Part shown: positions 18,131-26,666 of the stretch, piece after piece | How the letters are laid out: each line of letters begins with the position of its first letter | How positions within the stretch are numbered: position 1 is the first letter of the stretch | DNA from: Aquipuribacter sp. SD81 | GTDB lineage: Bacteria; Actinomycetota; Actinomycetes; Actinomycetales; JBBAYJ01 | Direction: 5' to 3' | Assembly: GCF_037153975.1 (NCBI RefSeq) | Contig: NZ_JBBAYJ010000011.1 | Span: 1 to 64,000, forward strand | Length of the DNA: 64,000 nt | Notes under the pieces: model-generated | The model's input: only the letters and a program-made list of their open reading frames with translations | Told to the model about the DNA's origin: nothing | Databases searched by the model: none | Program-made: the position numbers and the translations under genes

Positions 18131-18865
18131 GTGCCCGCCGACGCCCCCACCATCGTCGCCACGTCCGGGGGCTGGGTCCCCGGCCACCGCTCGCGCGTCG
18201 CGTTCGGTCCCCTGCTGCACCACTGCGTGGAGCTCGCGGGCGTGACCGGGAGGGCCCCCCGCGTCACCGTCCTGCACACCGCCAACGGCGACCAGGCGCA
18301 CTGGCTCGCGTGGGCGGCCGAGGCCGGCCGCGCGGCCGGCGTCGACCTCACGAACCTCACGCTGTTCTCCATGCCCAACGTCGACGACGTGCCCGGCCAC
18401 CTGCACGCCGCCGACGTCGTGTGGGTCAACGGCGGGTCCGTCGTCAACCTGCTGGCGGTGTGGCGCGCCCACGGCCTCGACCGCACCTTCCGCGACGTGT
18501 GGCAGGCCGGGGTCGTGCTCGGCGGGGTGAGCGCGGGGTCGATCTGCTGGCACCGGGGCGGCACGACCGACTCCTTCGGTCCCGACCTCGACCCCGTCAC
18601 CGACTCCCTCGCCCTGCTGCCGTACGACAACGGCGTCCACTACGACTCCGAGGCCCGCCGCCGCCCGCTCGTGCACCGCCTCGTCGCCGACGGCACCCTC
18701 GGCCGCACGTACTGCACCGACGACGGCGCCGGCCTCGTGTACCGCGGCACCGACCTCGTGGAGGCGGTCGTGGAGCGCGACGGCGCGGGCGCCTACGTCG
18801 TCGAGCGCGGCGCGGACGGCACCGCGGTCGAGGAGCGGCTCGACGTGCGCCGGCTGCCGCGGTGA
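18131..18865 (+). CDS. Peptidase S51 (peptidase E-like) family protein
   Basis: A Ser hydrolase of the S51 family, related to aspartyl dipeptidase and cyanophycinase. The 244-residue protein shows VVWVNGGSVVNLL (the NGGNT-like element) and the nucleophile elbow LGGVSAGSICWH with Ser134; LLPYDNGVHYDSEARRRPL near residue 165-183 is also typical. GTG 18131 has GGAGG just upstream. Its stop overlaps the cobT start (GTGA), so the two are translationally coupled. A link to cobalamin metabolism is suggested only by this coupling. Confidence 0.85.
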   Translation: MPADAPTIVATSGGWVPGHRSRVAFGPLLHHCVELAGVTGRAPRVTVLHTANGDQAHWLAWAAEAGRAAGVDLTNLTLFSMPNVDDVPGHLHAADVVWVNGGSVVNLLAVWRAHGLDRTFRDVWQAGVVLGGVSAGSICWHRGGTTDSFGPDLDPVTDSLALLPYDNGVHYDSEARRRPLVHRLVADGTLGRTYCTDDGAGLVYRGTDLVEAVVERDGAGAYVVERGADGTAVEERLDVRRLPR

Positions 18866-19935
18866 GCCGGGCGACGACGCCGCCCGACACCCGCGCGGTC
18901 CCCGCCCCCGACGCCGCCGCCGCCGCGGCCGCCGCGGACCGCCTCGCCGCGCTCGCCACGCCCCCGGGCGCACTCGGTCGCCTCGGCGACCTCGCCGTGT
19001 GGTGGGCGGGGGTGCGGGGCCGGGCGACCCCGCCACCGCCGCGCCACGTGCACCTGCACGTGGTGGCGGGCGACCACGGCGTCGTCGCGCGCGGGGTGTC
19101 GGCCTTCCCGCCGACCGTGACGCCGCTCATGGTCCGTGCGTTCCTCGACGGCCGGGCGGCCGCCACCGTGCTCGCGCGCCGTCTCGGGGTGCACGTGCGC
19201 ACCCACGACCTCGCCGTCGACGTCGACTGGCCCGACGGCACCGACCCGGCGCTGACCGCGCACAAGGTGCGCCGCGGCTCGGGCAGCATCGACACCGACG
19301 ACGCCCTCACCCCGGCCGAGCTCGACGCCGCCCTCGCCGCCGGGGCCGACCTCGCCGACGACTCCGTCGACGCCGGCGCCGACCTGCTCGTGGTCGGCGA
19401 CATGGGCATCGGCAACACGACCCCGGCCGCGGCGCTCGTCGCGGCCCTGCTCGGGCAGGACCCTGCGGGCCTGACCGGTCGCGGCACCGGCGTCGGCGAC
19501 GACGCCCTCGCCCGCAAGCGCGAGGTGGTGACGACCGCGGTCGCACGCGCCCGCGACGCCCACGGCGAGGACCCGCGGGCCCTGCTCGGCGCGCTGGGTG
19601 GGGCCGACCTCGCCGCCATGGCCGGGATCTGCGCGCAGGCCGCGCGGCGGCGCACCCCCGTCCTGCTGGACGGCGTCGTCGTCACGGCGGCCGCGCTGGC
19701 GGCCGAGCGCGCGGCCCCGGGTACGGCGGCGTGGTTCGCCGCCGGGCACCGCTCGGCCGAGCCCGCGCACGCCCCTGCTCTCGACGCCCTGGGGCTGCAG
19801 CCCCTGCTCGACCTCGGCATGCGCCTCGGGGAGGGCAGCGGCGCCCTCGCGGCCCTGCCGCTGCTGGGGGCCGCCTCGGACCTGCTCGCCGAGACGGCGC
19901 TGCTCGCCGACCTGCTGCCGACCCCGGCGCAGTGA
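18862..19935 (+). CDS. cobT: Nicotinate-nucleotide--dimethylbenzimidazole phosphoribosyltransferase
   Basis: Makes alpha-ribazole phosphate for the lower ligand of cobalamin. The 357-residue protein has HVVAGDHGVVARGVSAFPP, VVGDMGIGNTTPAAAL, the lysine in LARKREVV and LLDLGMRLGEGSGALAAL with catalytic Glu324 intact. This is the canonical paralogue, in contrast to the one at 6340-7503. GTG 18862 overlaps the stop of the S51 gene by 4 bases, and cobS follows after 10 bases. The three genes form one operon for nucleotide-loop assembly. cobU/cobP is not in the window. Confidence 0.95.
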   Translation: MSRATTPPDTRAVPAPDAAAAAAAADRLAALATPPGALGRLGDLAVWWAGVRGRATPPPPRHVHLHVVAGDHGVVARGVSAFPPTVTPLMVRAFLDGRAAATVLARRLGVHVRTHDLAVDVDWPDGTDPALTAHKVRRGSGSIDTDDALTPAELDAALAAGADLADDSVDAGADLLVVGDMGIGNTTPAAALVAALLGQDPAGLTGRGTGVGDDALARKREVVTTAVARARDAHGEDPRALLGALGGADLAAMAGICAQAARRRTPVLLDGVVVTAAALAAERAAPGTAAWFAAGHRSAEPAHAPALDALGLQPLLDLGMRLGEGSGALAALPLLGAASDLLAETALLADLLPTPAQ

Positions 19936-19945
19936 CGGCGGCGGC

Positions 19946-20746
19946 GTGACGGCACCGGCCCGACGACCCCCGCGCGAGGTCCTCCTCGACGGCCTGCGGC
20001 TGTCGTTCGGCACCCTCACCGTGCTGCCCGTGCCCTCCCCGCGAACGGTCGACCGCGGCGCCGCCGCCGTCGCGATGCTCGCCTCGGTGCTTCCCGGAGC
20101 CGTCCTCGGTGCGGTCGCGGGCGGTACCGCCGTCGCCCTGGCCGGCGCCGGGGCGCCGCCGCTCGCCGCGGGCGCCGCCGCCGTGGCCGCGGGGGCGCTC
20201 GCCACGCGGGTGCTGCACCTGGACGGCCTCGCCGACACCGCCGACGGTCTCGCCGTGCACGGCCCCCCGGAGCGGGCGCTGGAGGTCATGCGACGCGGCG
20301 ACGTCGGGCCCGCCGGGGCGAGTGCGCTGCTGCTCGTCCTGCTCGCGCAGGCGGCCGCCGTCGCCGCCGTCGTCGGGTCGGACGGGCCGTGGCCGACGCG
20401 GCTCGGCACCCTCGTCCTCGCGTGGGCGGTGTCGCGGGCGGTCCTGCCGCTGCTCACCGCGCGCGGCACGAGGCCCGCACGGGCCGGCGGCCTGGGCGCG
20501 GGCGTCCTCGGCAGCGTCCCGCGGTCGCTGGCCGGGCTGCCCCTGCTGCTCCTCGCCGTCGCCGGGGCAGCCCTGGCCCGCGGCGGCGCGGTCACCGCGG
20601 TCGTAGCCGTCGCGGGCGGGGCGCTCGCGGCGGCGCTCGTCGCCCTCGTCGCGTACCGGCGACTCGGCGGGCTGTCCGGCGACGTGCTCGGGGCCGGCGT
20701 CGAGGTGTCGCTCGCCACCGCGCTCACCGTGCTCGCCGCCGGGTAG
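19946..20746 (+). CDS. cobS: Adenosylcobinamide-GDP ribazoletransferase
   Basis: A membrane enzyme joining adenosylcobinamide-GDP with alpha-ribazole (phosphate), the last step of cobalamin assembly. The 266-residue protein is very hydrophobic with about six membrane segments and carries the family signature LHLDGLADTADGLA near residue 91-104, with the metal-binding acids. ALEVMRRGDVGPAGA follows, as is usual. GTG 19946 starts 10 bases after cobT. The gene ends close to the convergent MMPL gene. Confidence 0.94.
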   Translation: MTAPARRPPREVLLDGLRLSFGTLTVLPVPSPRTVDRGAAAVAMLASVLPGAVLGAVAGGTAVALAGAGAPPLAAGAAAVAAGALATRVLHLDGLADTADGLAVHGPPERALEVMRRGDVGPAGASALLLVLLAQAAAVAAVVGSDGPWPTRLGTLVLAWAVSRAVLPLLTARGTRPARAGGLGAGVLGSVPRSLAGLPLLLLAVAGAALARGGAVTAVVAVAGGALAAALVALVAYRRLGGLSGDVLGAGVEVSLATALTVLAAG

Positions 20747-20754
20747 CGGTCCCC

Positions 20755-20785
20755 ACCGGCGGGCGCCCGGTCGGGCGGCGCCGGT
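20755..20785. terminator. Bipartite hairpin between cobS and the MMPL gene
   Basis: An outer stem ACCGGCG/CGCCGGT (20755-20761 with 20779-20785) encloses an inner stem CGCCC-GGTC-GGGCG (20764-20777). It lies between two converging genes and could end transcription from either side. Confidence 0.5.
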
Positions 20786-23322
20786 CAGGCGACGGGCTCG
20801 GCGGCCCGCTCCTCGACGTGGCGCCCGTGCCCGGCCGCCGCGAGCTCACCGGGCGCGTCGGCGCGGCTCATGCGGTGCGGCCACCAGATGCGCCGGCCGA
20901 TGTCGTAGCCGAGGGCCGGCACGAGCAGCGAGCGGACGACGAAGGTGTCGAGGAGCACGCCGAAGGCGACGATGAAGGCGATCTGCGCGAGGAACAGGAT
21001 CGGCAGGACCCCGAGCGCCGCGAAGGTGGCCGCCAGGACGATCCCGGCGGACGTGATGACCCCGCCCGTCACCGCGAGGCCCGACAGGATGCCCGGCCTC
21101 GTGCCGATCCGCTCCGACTCCTCCCGCACCCGCGTCATGAGGAAGATCGAGTAGTCGATGCCGAGGGCCACGAGGAACACGAAGCCGAACAGCGGCACCG
21201 CCGGGTCCGCACCCGGGTAGTCGAGCACGTAGTCGAACACGAGCGCCGAGGCACCGAGCGTCGCGGCGAAGGACAGGATGTTCGCCGCGAGGATGAGGGC
21301 GGGCGCGACGAGGCTGCGCAGCAGGAGCGCGAGCACGACGAAGATGACGGCGAGGACCACCGGGATGATCCGGTAGAGGTCGGCGGTCGACACGTCGAGC
21401 ACGTCGAGCTGCTGCGCGGTCTGCCCGCCGACGAGGGCGTCGACCGACACGGCGTCGAGATCGGCCCGCAGCCGCTCGACGGTGTCCTGGGCGGCGAGGG
21501 AGTCCGCGGGGTCGGCGAGCACGGCTTCGACCTGCACCAGGCCGTCGCTCACGAGCACCTCCCCCGGCTGCGTCGGGTCCGGGCCCGGTGCCCGCGTGAG
21601 GTCCGCCGAGGTCACGCCCGGCTCGGCGCGCACGACGTCGAGGACCGCGTCGGCGTCCACCTCGTCGGCCACCACGAGGGTCGGGGAGTCCGAGCCCGCC
21701 GGGAAGTGCTCGGCGAGCACCTCCTGGCCCTGCACCGACTCCACCTCGACGAGGAACACGTCGGACTGCGCGACGCCGTCGGCCTCCAGCAGCGGCAGGC
21801 ACGCCGCGAGCACACCGAGGACCGCGACCGTGCCCAGCCACACGGCGCGGGGGCGCCGGCCGACGAGAGTGGCGACGCGCGCCCACACCCCGCGGCCCTC
21901 CGCGCCGGTCTCGCCCAGGTGCGGCTCGGCGGGCCAGAACACCCACCGGCCCGCCCCGAGCGGCTCACCGGCGGCGGCGCGGCGGGCCCGGCGGCGGCGC
22001 AGCCGGAGCGCCACGAGGACGACGAGCGCCACCGCCAGCGCCGCCCCGACGACCGCGGCGACCGCGACGGCGCCCGAGGGCGCCCCGGCCAGGCCGGCCA
22101 GGGCGGCGGGCACGCCCGCGCCCGCCCCGACCGCGAGCAGCACGACGAGCGGCCCCGGCAGGAGCAGCGCCGCGGGCAGGAACGTGAGCGCCGACAGCAT
22201 CGCCATGACGATGCCGACGGACGCGACCGGGCCGAGGCCGCGGTTGCTGCCGAGGTCGGACAGCAGCAGGCACAGCAGGCCCAGCACGACCGTCGTGCCG
22301 GAGGCGAGGACCGGCTCGACGGCCCGGCGCCACGCGACGCGCATGGCGGTGTACCGGTCGTCGTGGCGACGCAGCTCCTCGCGGTAGCGCGCCACCAGCA
22401 GCAGCGCGTAGTCGGTCGCGGCCCCCACGACGAGGATGAAGAGGATGCCCTGCGACTGCCCGTTGAGGTCGACGAGCCCCTCCCGGGCCAGCAGGTAGAC
22501 GACGACGCTGGCGGCCGCCAGGGCGAACACCGAGGAGAAGATGACGAGGAACGGCAGCGAGGGGCTGCGGTAGACGAGCAGGAGGATCACGAGGACGGCG
22601 GCCAGCGCGACCCCGAGGAGGATGCCGTCGATCTCGCCGAAGGCGGCCGCGAAGTCCGCGAGGGTTCCCGCGGGGCCCGCGACGTAGGAGGCCAGCCCGT
22701 CGGGCAGGGCCTCGTCCGCCTCGCGGACGGACTCCACGACGACGGTGAGCGCGGTCTCGCCGTCGGCCAGGGGCTCCTCGATCGCCGACGCGTCCACCGG
22801 GAGCAGGAGGAGGACGGCCTCGCCGTCCTCGGACGGGACCACCGCCACCGGGCCCTGGCCGGGCGGCCCGGCCGTCGCGGCGAGGAAGTCGCCCACCACG
22901 AGGTCGGGGAGGTCGTCGTCCGTGGTGCCGACGACGACGGGCGCGTCCGGCACCTGCTCGGCGAAGGTCGCCACGGCCTCGAGGTCCTCGGGGGTGAGCG
23001 GGCCGTCCTCCCGCTCCACCACGACGAAGGCGGGGAACGTGTCGCTGTCGGTGAAGCCCTCGGCGAGCTCGGTGACCCGGGTCGACTCGACCCCGTCGGG
23101 CAGGAACGCGGCGCTGTCGTTCTCCTGCACCTCGGCGAGCCGGCCCTGGAACGGGCCGCCCACCGCGGCCACGGCCAGCCACACGACGAGGAGGACGGCG
23201 GGCACGAGCCAGCGGGCGCGGGACGTGCCGTCGCCCGAGGTGCCCCGACCGGGCCCCGCCGGGTCGGACGGGACCTCGTCGTCGGCAACCGGTGCGGCAC
23301 GGTGGGACGGCTCGTGGGACAC
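20785..23322 (-). CDS. MMPL family RND-type transporter
   Basis: An 845-residue inner-membrane proton-driven exporter of the MMPL (mycobacterial membrane protein large) family, moving lipids or hydrophobic compounds. It has two repeats, each with one membrane helix, an external domain (about residues 60-195 and 500-640) and five further helices. The proton-relay Asp-Tyr pairs are present in VVGAATDYALLL and VALGIDYSIFL. GTG 23322 follows AGGAGG. It is divergent from a MarR gene, which suggests local control by that regulator. Confidence 0.93.
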   Translation of the reverse strand: MSHEPSHRAAPVADDEVPSDPAGPGRGTSGDGTSRARWLVPAVLLVVWLAVAAVGGPFQGRLAEVQENDSAAFLPDGVESTRVTELAEGFTDSDTFPAFVVVEREDGPLTPEDLEAVATFAEQVPDAPVVVGTTDDDLPDLVVGDFLAATAGPPGQGPVAVVPSEDGEAVLLLLPVDASAIEEPLADGETALTVVVESVREADEALPDGLASYVAGPAGTLADFAAAFGEIDGILLGVALAAVLVILLLVYRSPSLPFLVIFSSVFALAAASVVVYLLAREGLVDLNGQSQGILFILVVGAATDYALLLVARYREELRRHDDRYTAMRVAWRRAVEPVLASGTTVVLGLLCLLLSDLGSNRGLGPVASVGIVMAMLSALTFLPAALLLPGPLVVLLAVGAGAGVPAALAGLAGAPSGAVAVAAVVGAALAVALVVLVALRLRRRRARRAAAGEPLGAGRWVFWPAEPHLGETGAEGRGVWARVATLVGRRPRAVWLGTVAVLGVLAACLPLLEADGVAQSDVFLVEVESVQGQEVLAEHFPAGSDSPTLVVADEVDADAVLDVVRAEPGVTSADLTRAPGPDPTQPGEVLVSDGLVQVEAVLADPADSLAAQDTVERLRADLDAVSVDALVGGQTAQQLDVLDVSTADLYRIIPVVLAVIFVVLALLLRSLVAPALILAANILSFAATLGASALVFDYVLDYPGADPAVPLFGFVFLVALGIDYSIFLMTRVREESERIGTRPGILSGLAVTGGVITSAGIVLAATFAALGVLPILFLAQIAFIVAFGVLLDTFVVRSLLVPALGYDIGRRIWWPHRMSRADAPGELAAAGHGRHVEERAAEPVA

Positions 23323-23341
23323 GGGCTCCTCCTGGCGGTAC

Positions 23342-23353
23342 TTCGTGTGCGAA
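23342..23353. promoter_or_regulatory. Dyad TTCGTGTGCGAA upstream of the MMPL gene
   Basis: An inverted repeat (TTCG-TGTG-CGAA) in the transporter's 5' leader, between its -10 box and ribosome site. It is a candidate site for the divergently encoded MarR protein. Confidence 0.4.
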
Positions 23354-23366
23354 TGGTCAGCAGGCG

Positions 23367-23373
23367 TACGATA
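23367..23373. promoter_or_regulatory. Overlapping divergent -10 boxes
   Basis: TACGAT (plus, 23367-23372) and TATCGT (minus, 23368-23373) overlap in an AT-rich patch that stands out from the surroundings. The minus box would serve the MMPL gene with a leader of about 40 bases; the plus box would start 6 bases before a short ORF at 23379. Confidence 0.5.
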
Positions 23374-23378
23374 TAGGG

Positions 23379-23432
23379 ATGAGCCGTGGAGGGCACTCCG
23401 GACCGGTCGGCCGTACGGTCTGCCCGTGGTGA
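23379..23432 (+). CDS. Candidate 17-codon upstream ORF before the MarR gene
   Basis: ATG at 23379 follows a TACGAT box by 6 bases and encodes [17 protein letters not shown]. Its TGA (23430-23432) overlaps the start region of the MarR gene, which reads GTGGTGA at 23426. The arrangement would allow translational coupling or a leaderless uORF-controlled transcript. It could also be chance, because the MarR gene has its own -10 box. Confidence 0.35.
   Translation: MSRGGHSGPVGRTVCPW
23414..23419 (+). promoter_or_regulatory. -10 box TACGGT for the MarR gene
   Basis: TACGGT, 6 bases, then GTG 23426: leaderless-type promoter lying inside the candidate upstream ORF. Confidence 0.55.
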
Positions 23433-23917
23433 GCGCTCCCAGCACCCCGGCAGGCGACCGGGGCCCCGACGTCGTGCGCGACCCGGCCGGCGACGACGTG
23501 ACCGCGTGGCCGACGGGCAGGCTGCTGTCGACGGCCGCCCGGGTGGTCGAGCACCGGTGGAACGAGGGTCTCGCCGCCTTCGGCCTCACGCACGCGGGCT
23601 TCGGCGTGCTCGCGCACCTCATGGCCGGTCCCATGTCGCAGCACGAGGTGGCAGGCCTCACGCGCGTGGAGGACCAGACCATGTCGCGGACGCTCGACCG
23701 CCTCGAGCGCGAGGGGCACGTGGAGCGCGTCCAGGACGTCCGTGACCGACGGCGCCGCCTGGTGTCGCTCACCCCGAGCGGCAGGGAGACGTTCGTGTCG
23801 GTCGCGGGCTCGGGCCTGGACCTGCGCCTGGTCGACGAGGAGGTCGCCCGCCACTGCGACCTCGACGCCTTCCGCGCCGCGCTCGTCGCGCTCGTGTCGG
23901 TGCTCGAGCGCCCCTGA
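23426..23917 (+). CDS. MarR family transcriptional regulator
   Basis: A 163-residue winged-helix regulator, probably dimeric and ligand-responsive. After about 25 residues come the dimerisation helix ([18 protein letters not shown]), the recognition region ([30 protein letters not shown]) and the wing ([21 protein letters not shown]), a textbook MarR layout. It is divergent from the MMPL exporter and most likely represses it. GTG 23426 is chosen for its -10 box; GTG 23429 is the next codon. Confidence 0.9.
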   Translation: MVSAPSTPAGDRGPDVVRDPAGDDVTAWPTGRLLSTAARVVEHRWNEGLAAFGLTHAGFGVLAHLMAGPMSQHEVAGLTRVEDQTMSRTLDRLEREGHVERVQDVRDRRRRLVSLTPSGRETFVSVAGSGLDLRLVDEEVARHCDLDAFRAALVALVSVLERP

Positions 23918-23948
23918 CCCCCGGTCCGCCGGGTCCGCCGGGTCCGCC

Positions 23949-23972
23949 GCACCGTCGCGTCCCGCACGGTGC
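23949..23972 (+). terminator. Hairpin after the MarR gene
   Basis: GCACCGT/ACGGTGC form a 7-bp stem with a 10-base loop, preceded by three copies of GGTCCGCCG (23923-23949). It lies just before lipB. Confidence 0.4.
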
Positions 23973-23984
23973 GACCATGGGACG

Positions 23985-24689
23985 GTGAGCGCGAGCACCC
24001 TCGGCACGCCTGCGAGCACCGGTCACGTCGTCGTGGACCGCCTGACCGGCCACGTGCCGTACCTCGACGGCTGGCAGCGGCAGCGCGAGGAGCACGAGCG
24101 CGTGGTCGCCGGCGGGCCGGGGCGGCTGCTGCTGCTCGAGCACGAGGCCGTCTACACCGCGGGGAAGCGGACGAGCCCGCACGAGCGCCCGAGCGACGGC
24201 ACGCCCGTCGTCGACGTCGACCGCGGCGGCAAGATCACGTGGCACGGCCCGGGCCAGCTGGTCGGCTACCCGCTCGTGCGGCTGCCCGAGCCCGTCGACG
24301 TCGTCGCCTACGTCCGTCGGCTCGAGGGCGCCCTCATCGCCGTCTGCGACGCGCTCGGGCTCGCGACCGAGCGGGTCGACGGCCGCTCGGGGGTGTGGGT
24401 CCGCGGCGACGGCGGCCTCGGGGCCGGCGGCCGGGACCGCAAGGTCGCGGCGATCGGCATCCGGGTCGCGCGCGGGGTGACGATGCACGGCTTCGCCCTC
24501 AACTGCGACTGCGACCTGTCGTGGGCGGCGCCGATCGTGCCGTGCGGCATCCCCGACGCGGGCGTCACGTCGCTGTCCGCCGAGCTCGGCCGGCCGGTGA
24601 CGGTCCAGGACGTCCTGCCGCTCGTCGAGCGCGAGGTGCTGGCCGTGCTCCCCCACGCGCCCGCCGGGGCCGTCGCGCCTCAGCCGTAG
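23985..24689 (+). CDS. lipB: Octanoyl-[acyl-carrier-protein]:protein N-octanoyltransferase
   Basis: Moves octanoate from acyl carrier protein to the lipoyl lysine of E2 and GcvH proteins. The 234-residue protein shows [51 protein letters not shown] with catalytic Lys153, and [14 protein letters not shown] with catalytic Cys187. GTG 23985 fits the family length. The stop overlaps the stop of the converging nucleoside hydrolase gene by about 10 bases. lipA lies 2 kb downstream on the same strand. Confidence 0.95.
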   Translation: MSASTLGTPASTGHVVVDRLTGHVPYLDGWQRQREEHERVVAGGPGRLLLLEHEAVYTAGKRTSPHERPSDGTPVVDVDRGGKITWHGPGQLVGYPLVRLPEPVDVVAYVRRLEGALIAVCDALGLATERVDGRSGVWVRGDGGLGAGGRDRKVAAIGIRVARGVTMHGFALNCDCDLSWAAPIVPCGIPDAGVTSLSAELGRPVTVQDVLPLVEREVLAVLPHAPAGAVAPQP

Positions 24690-25684
24690 CGGGCCAGCAG
24701 CACGTCGACCACGTGCCCGGCGAGAGCGGCCGCGTCCACCCGCTCGACGACGTCGACGTCGTAGAAGCCCTCCCCCGGCGGCCCGCCGTGGGCGCGGCGG
24801 TCGACGACCGTGGCGCCGCGCGCCGGTCCGTCGCCCACGTGGACCGCCACCGGCCGCCGCACGGACGTGGCCAGGTCGGGTCGCGCGAGCGCGGCCACGG
24901 CCCCGGCGTCGCCGAGCGTGCCCTCGGCGAGGCCCTGCTTCGCGGCGCTCGCGCGCAGCAGCCGCGCCGCGAGCCGGCACGCGCGGCCCCCGGCCGACTC
25001 CAGCCGGCGGACGTCGGCCTCGGCCACCCGCACCTCCTCGAACACCTCCAGGCCGTACATGACGACCCGGGCGCCGCTGCGCACGACCGTGTCGGCGGCG
25101 GCCGGGTCGTGGTGGACGTTGAACTCCGCGGCCGGGGTGATGTTGCCGCCCGTGCCGCCGCCACCCATGAAGTGGATGCGGTCCAGCGCCGCGACGGCCT
25201 CGGGGTGACGGCAGACGAGCTCCGCGACCGTCGTCTGCGGCCCCAGCGGCACGAGGACGAGGGGCGGGCCGCCGGTCGTGGCGAGGCGCGCGACGGCCTC
25301 GACGGCGTGCTCCGCCGAGACGGCGGGTCGCTCGAGGCCCTCGAGGTCGGCGGCGGCGGGCCGCAGCCCCATCAGCCCGTCCGCACCGTGCCAGCGCTCC
25401 CCCACCTCCACCGCCGGGCCGCTCGTCGGGTGGGGCTCACCGGCGTGGACGGGGACGCCGGTCGCACCCGCGACCGCGAGGACGGCGGTGGTGTTGGCGA
25501 GCACGTCGGGCAGGTCGGTGTTCCCGCCGACGCACGTGACCGCCCGCAGGTCCAGGCGCGGCTCGGCGACGGCGTACAGCAGGGCGAGGGCGTCGTCGAC
25601 GCCGGTGTCGACGTCGAGCACGACGGGCAGCACCGACCGCGCCGTGGCTGCGGAGGCTGCGGAGGGTGCGGCCGTCGCGCTCAC
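24680..25684 (-). CDS. Nucleoside hydrolase (IUNH family)
   Basis: Cleaves the N-glycosidic bond of ribonucleosides for purine or pyrimidine salvage. The 334-residue protein carries the Ca2+-site signature [16 protein letters not shown] near its N-terminus and [19 protein letters not shown] with [22 protein letters not shown] replaces the common GPLTNLA loop. GTG 25684 overlaps the stop of the upstream F420-type gene (GTGA), so the two are coupled. Base preference is not evident. Confidence 0.92.
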   Translation of the reverse strand: MSATAAPSAASAATARSVLPVVLDVDTGVDDALALLYAVAEPRLDLRAVTCVGGNTDLPDVLANTTAVLAVAGATGVPVHAGEPHPTSGPAVEVGERWHGADGLMGLRPAAADLEGLERPAVSAEHAVEAVARLATTGGPPLVLVPLGPQTTVAELVCRHPEAVAALDRIHFMGGGGTGGNITPAAEFNVHHDPAAADTVVRSGARVVMYGLEVFEEVRVAEADVRRLESAGGRACRLAARLLRASAAKQGLAEGTLGDAGAVAALARPDLATSVRRPVAVHVGDGPARGATVVDRRAHGGPPGEGFYDVDVVERVDAAALAGHVVDVLLARYG

Positions 25685-26610
25685 CGGACGTGCGGCAGGA
25701 CGGCCTCGGCGACCTCGCGGACGTGGTCGAGGTCGTGCACGTCGAGGAACTGCACGTACACCCGCTCGCAGCCGATCCCGGCCCACCGCCGGAGCGTCGC
25801 GACCGCCTCGTCCGGCGCGCCGGCGACGCCGCCCGCGCGCAGCCCGTCCGGGTCCTTGCCGATGGCGGCGGCCCGTCGACGCACCGTCTCCTCGTCGGAG
25901 CCGACGCACACCGTCAGGGCCGCCGAGAACGTCATGGTCGCCGGGTCGCGGTCGACGGCCTCGCACGCGGCGCGCACCCGGTCGAACTGGGCCCGCGCGT
26001 CCTCGAGCGACGCGAACGGCAGGTTGAACTCGTCGGCGTAGCGGGCCGCGAGGCGCGGCGTCCGCGCCTTGCCGCCGCCACCGATGATCACGGGCAGCCG
26101 CTCCTGCGCCGGCTTGGGCAGGGCCGGGCTGTCGACGAGGCGGTAGTGCTCGCCCTCGTAGGAGAACGTCGCCCCGACGGGCGTGCGGAACAGGCCTGTC
26201 ACGACCGCGAGCTGCTCCTCGTAGCGGTCGAAGCGCTCCCCGAGCGGCGGGAAGTCGAGGCCGTACGCCTCGTGCTCGCGCGCGAACCAGCCCGAGCCGA
26301 GCCCGAGCTCGACCCGGCCGCCGGACATCCGGTCGACCTGCGCGACGGAGATCGCGAGCGGCCCGGGGTGGCGGAAGGTCGCCGCCGTCACGAGAGTGCC
26401 GAGGCGGATGGTGCTCGTCTCGCGCGCGAGCCCGGCGAGCGTCACCCACGCGTCGGTGGGCCCGGGCAGGCCGTCGCCGTCGCCCATCGCGAGGTAGTGG
26501 TCGGAGCGGAAGAACGCGCCGTAGCCGCACTCCTCCGCGGTCCGGGCGACGGCGAGGAGGTCGTCGTAGGAGGCCCCCTGCTGGGGCTCGGTGAACACGC
26601 GCAGCTCCAT
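25681..26610 (-). CDS. LLM-class F420-dependent oxidoreductase
   Basis: A 309-residue luciferase-like monooxygenase-fold enzyme that probably uses coenzyme F420. The barrel shows MELRVFTEPQ at the N-terminus, then CGYGAFFRSDHYLAMGDG, IRLGTLVTAATFRHPGPLA and GGRVELGLGSGWFAREHEAYG, all typical of the F420 subgroup. ATG 26610 is set by a TAGGGT box 7 bases upstream. It is translationally coupled to the nucleoside hydrolase gene, hinting at a shared nucleoside-like substrate, which is inference only. Confidence 0.9.
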   Translation of the reverse strand: MELRVFTEPQQGASYDDLLAVARTAEECGYGAFFRSDHYLAMGDGDGLPGPTDAWVTLAGLARETSTIRLGTLVTAATFRHPGPLAISVAQVDRMSGGRVELGLGSGWFAREHEAYGLDFPPLGERFDRYEEQLAVVTGLFRTPVGATFSYEGEHYRLVDSPALPKPAQERLPVIIGGGGKARTPRLAARYADEFNLPFASLEDARAQFDRVRAACEAVDRDPATMTFSAALTVCVGSDEETVRRRAAAIGKDPDGLRAGGVAGAPDEAVATLRRWAGIGCERVYVQFLDVHDLDHVREVAEAVLPHVR

Positions 26611-26617
26611 GGCAGGG

Positions 26618-26623
26618 ACCCTA
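26618..26623 (-). promoter_or_regulatory. -10 box TAGGGT for the F420-type enzyme gene
   Basis: TAGGGT on the minus strand, 7 bases, then ATG 26610: leaderless-type promoter. Confidence 0.65.
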
Positions 26624-26654
26624 GGCCCGGCCGGGCGCACGCCCACCGCGGGCG

Positions 26655-26660
26655 TACCGT
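26655..26660 (+). promoter_or_regulatory. -10 box TACCGT for lipA
   Basis: TACCGT, 6 bases, then GTG 26667: leaderless-type promoter, 31 bases from the opposite -10 box of the F420-type gene. Confidence 0.65.
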
Positions 26661-26666
26661 TGTGGC

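Noticed and set aside
23923-23949. Three copies of GGTCCGCCG as a functional repeat
   Set aside because: Very short, in a GC-rich gap, and more simply explained as slippage near the MarR terminator hairpin.
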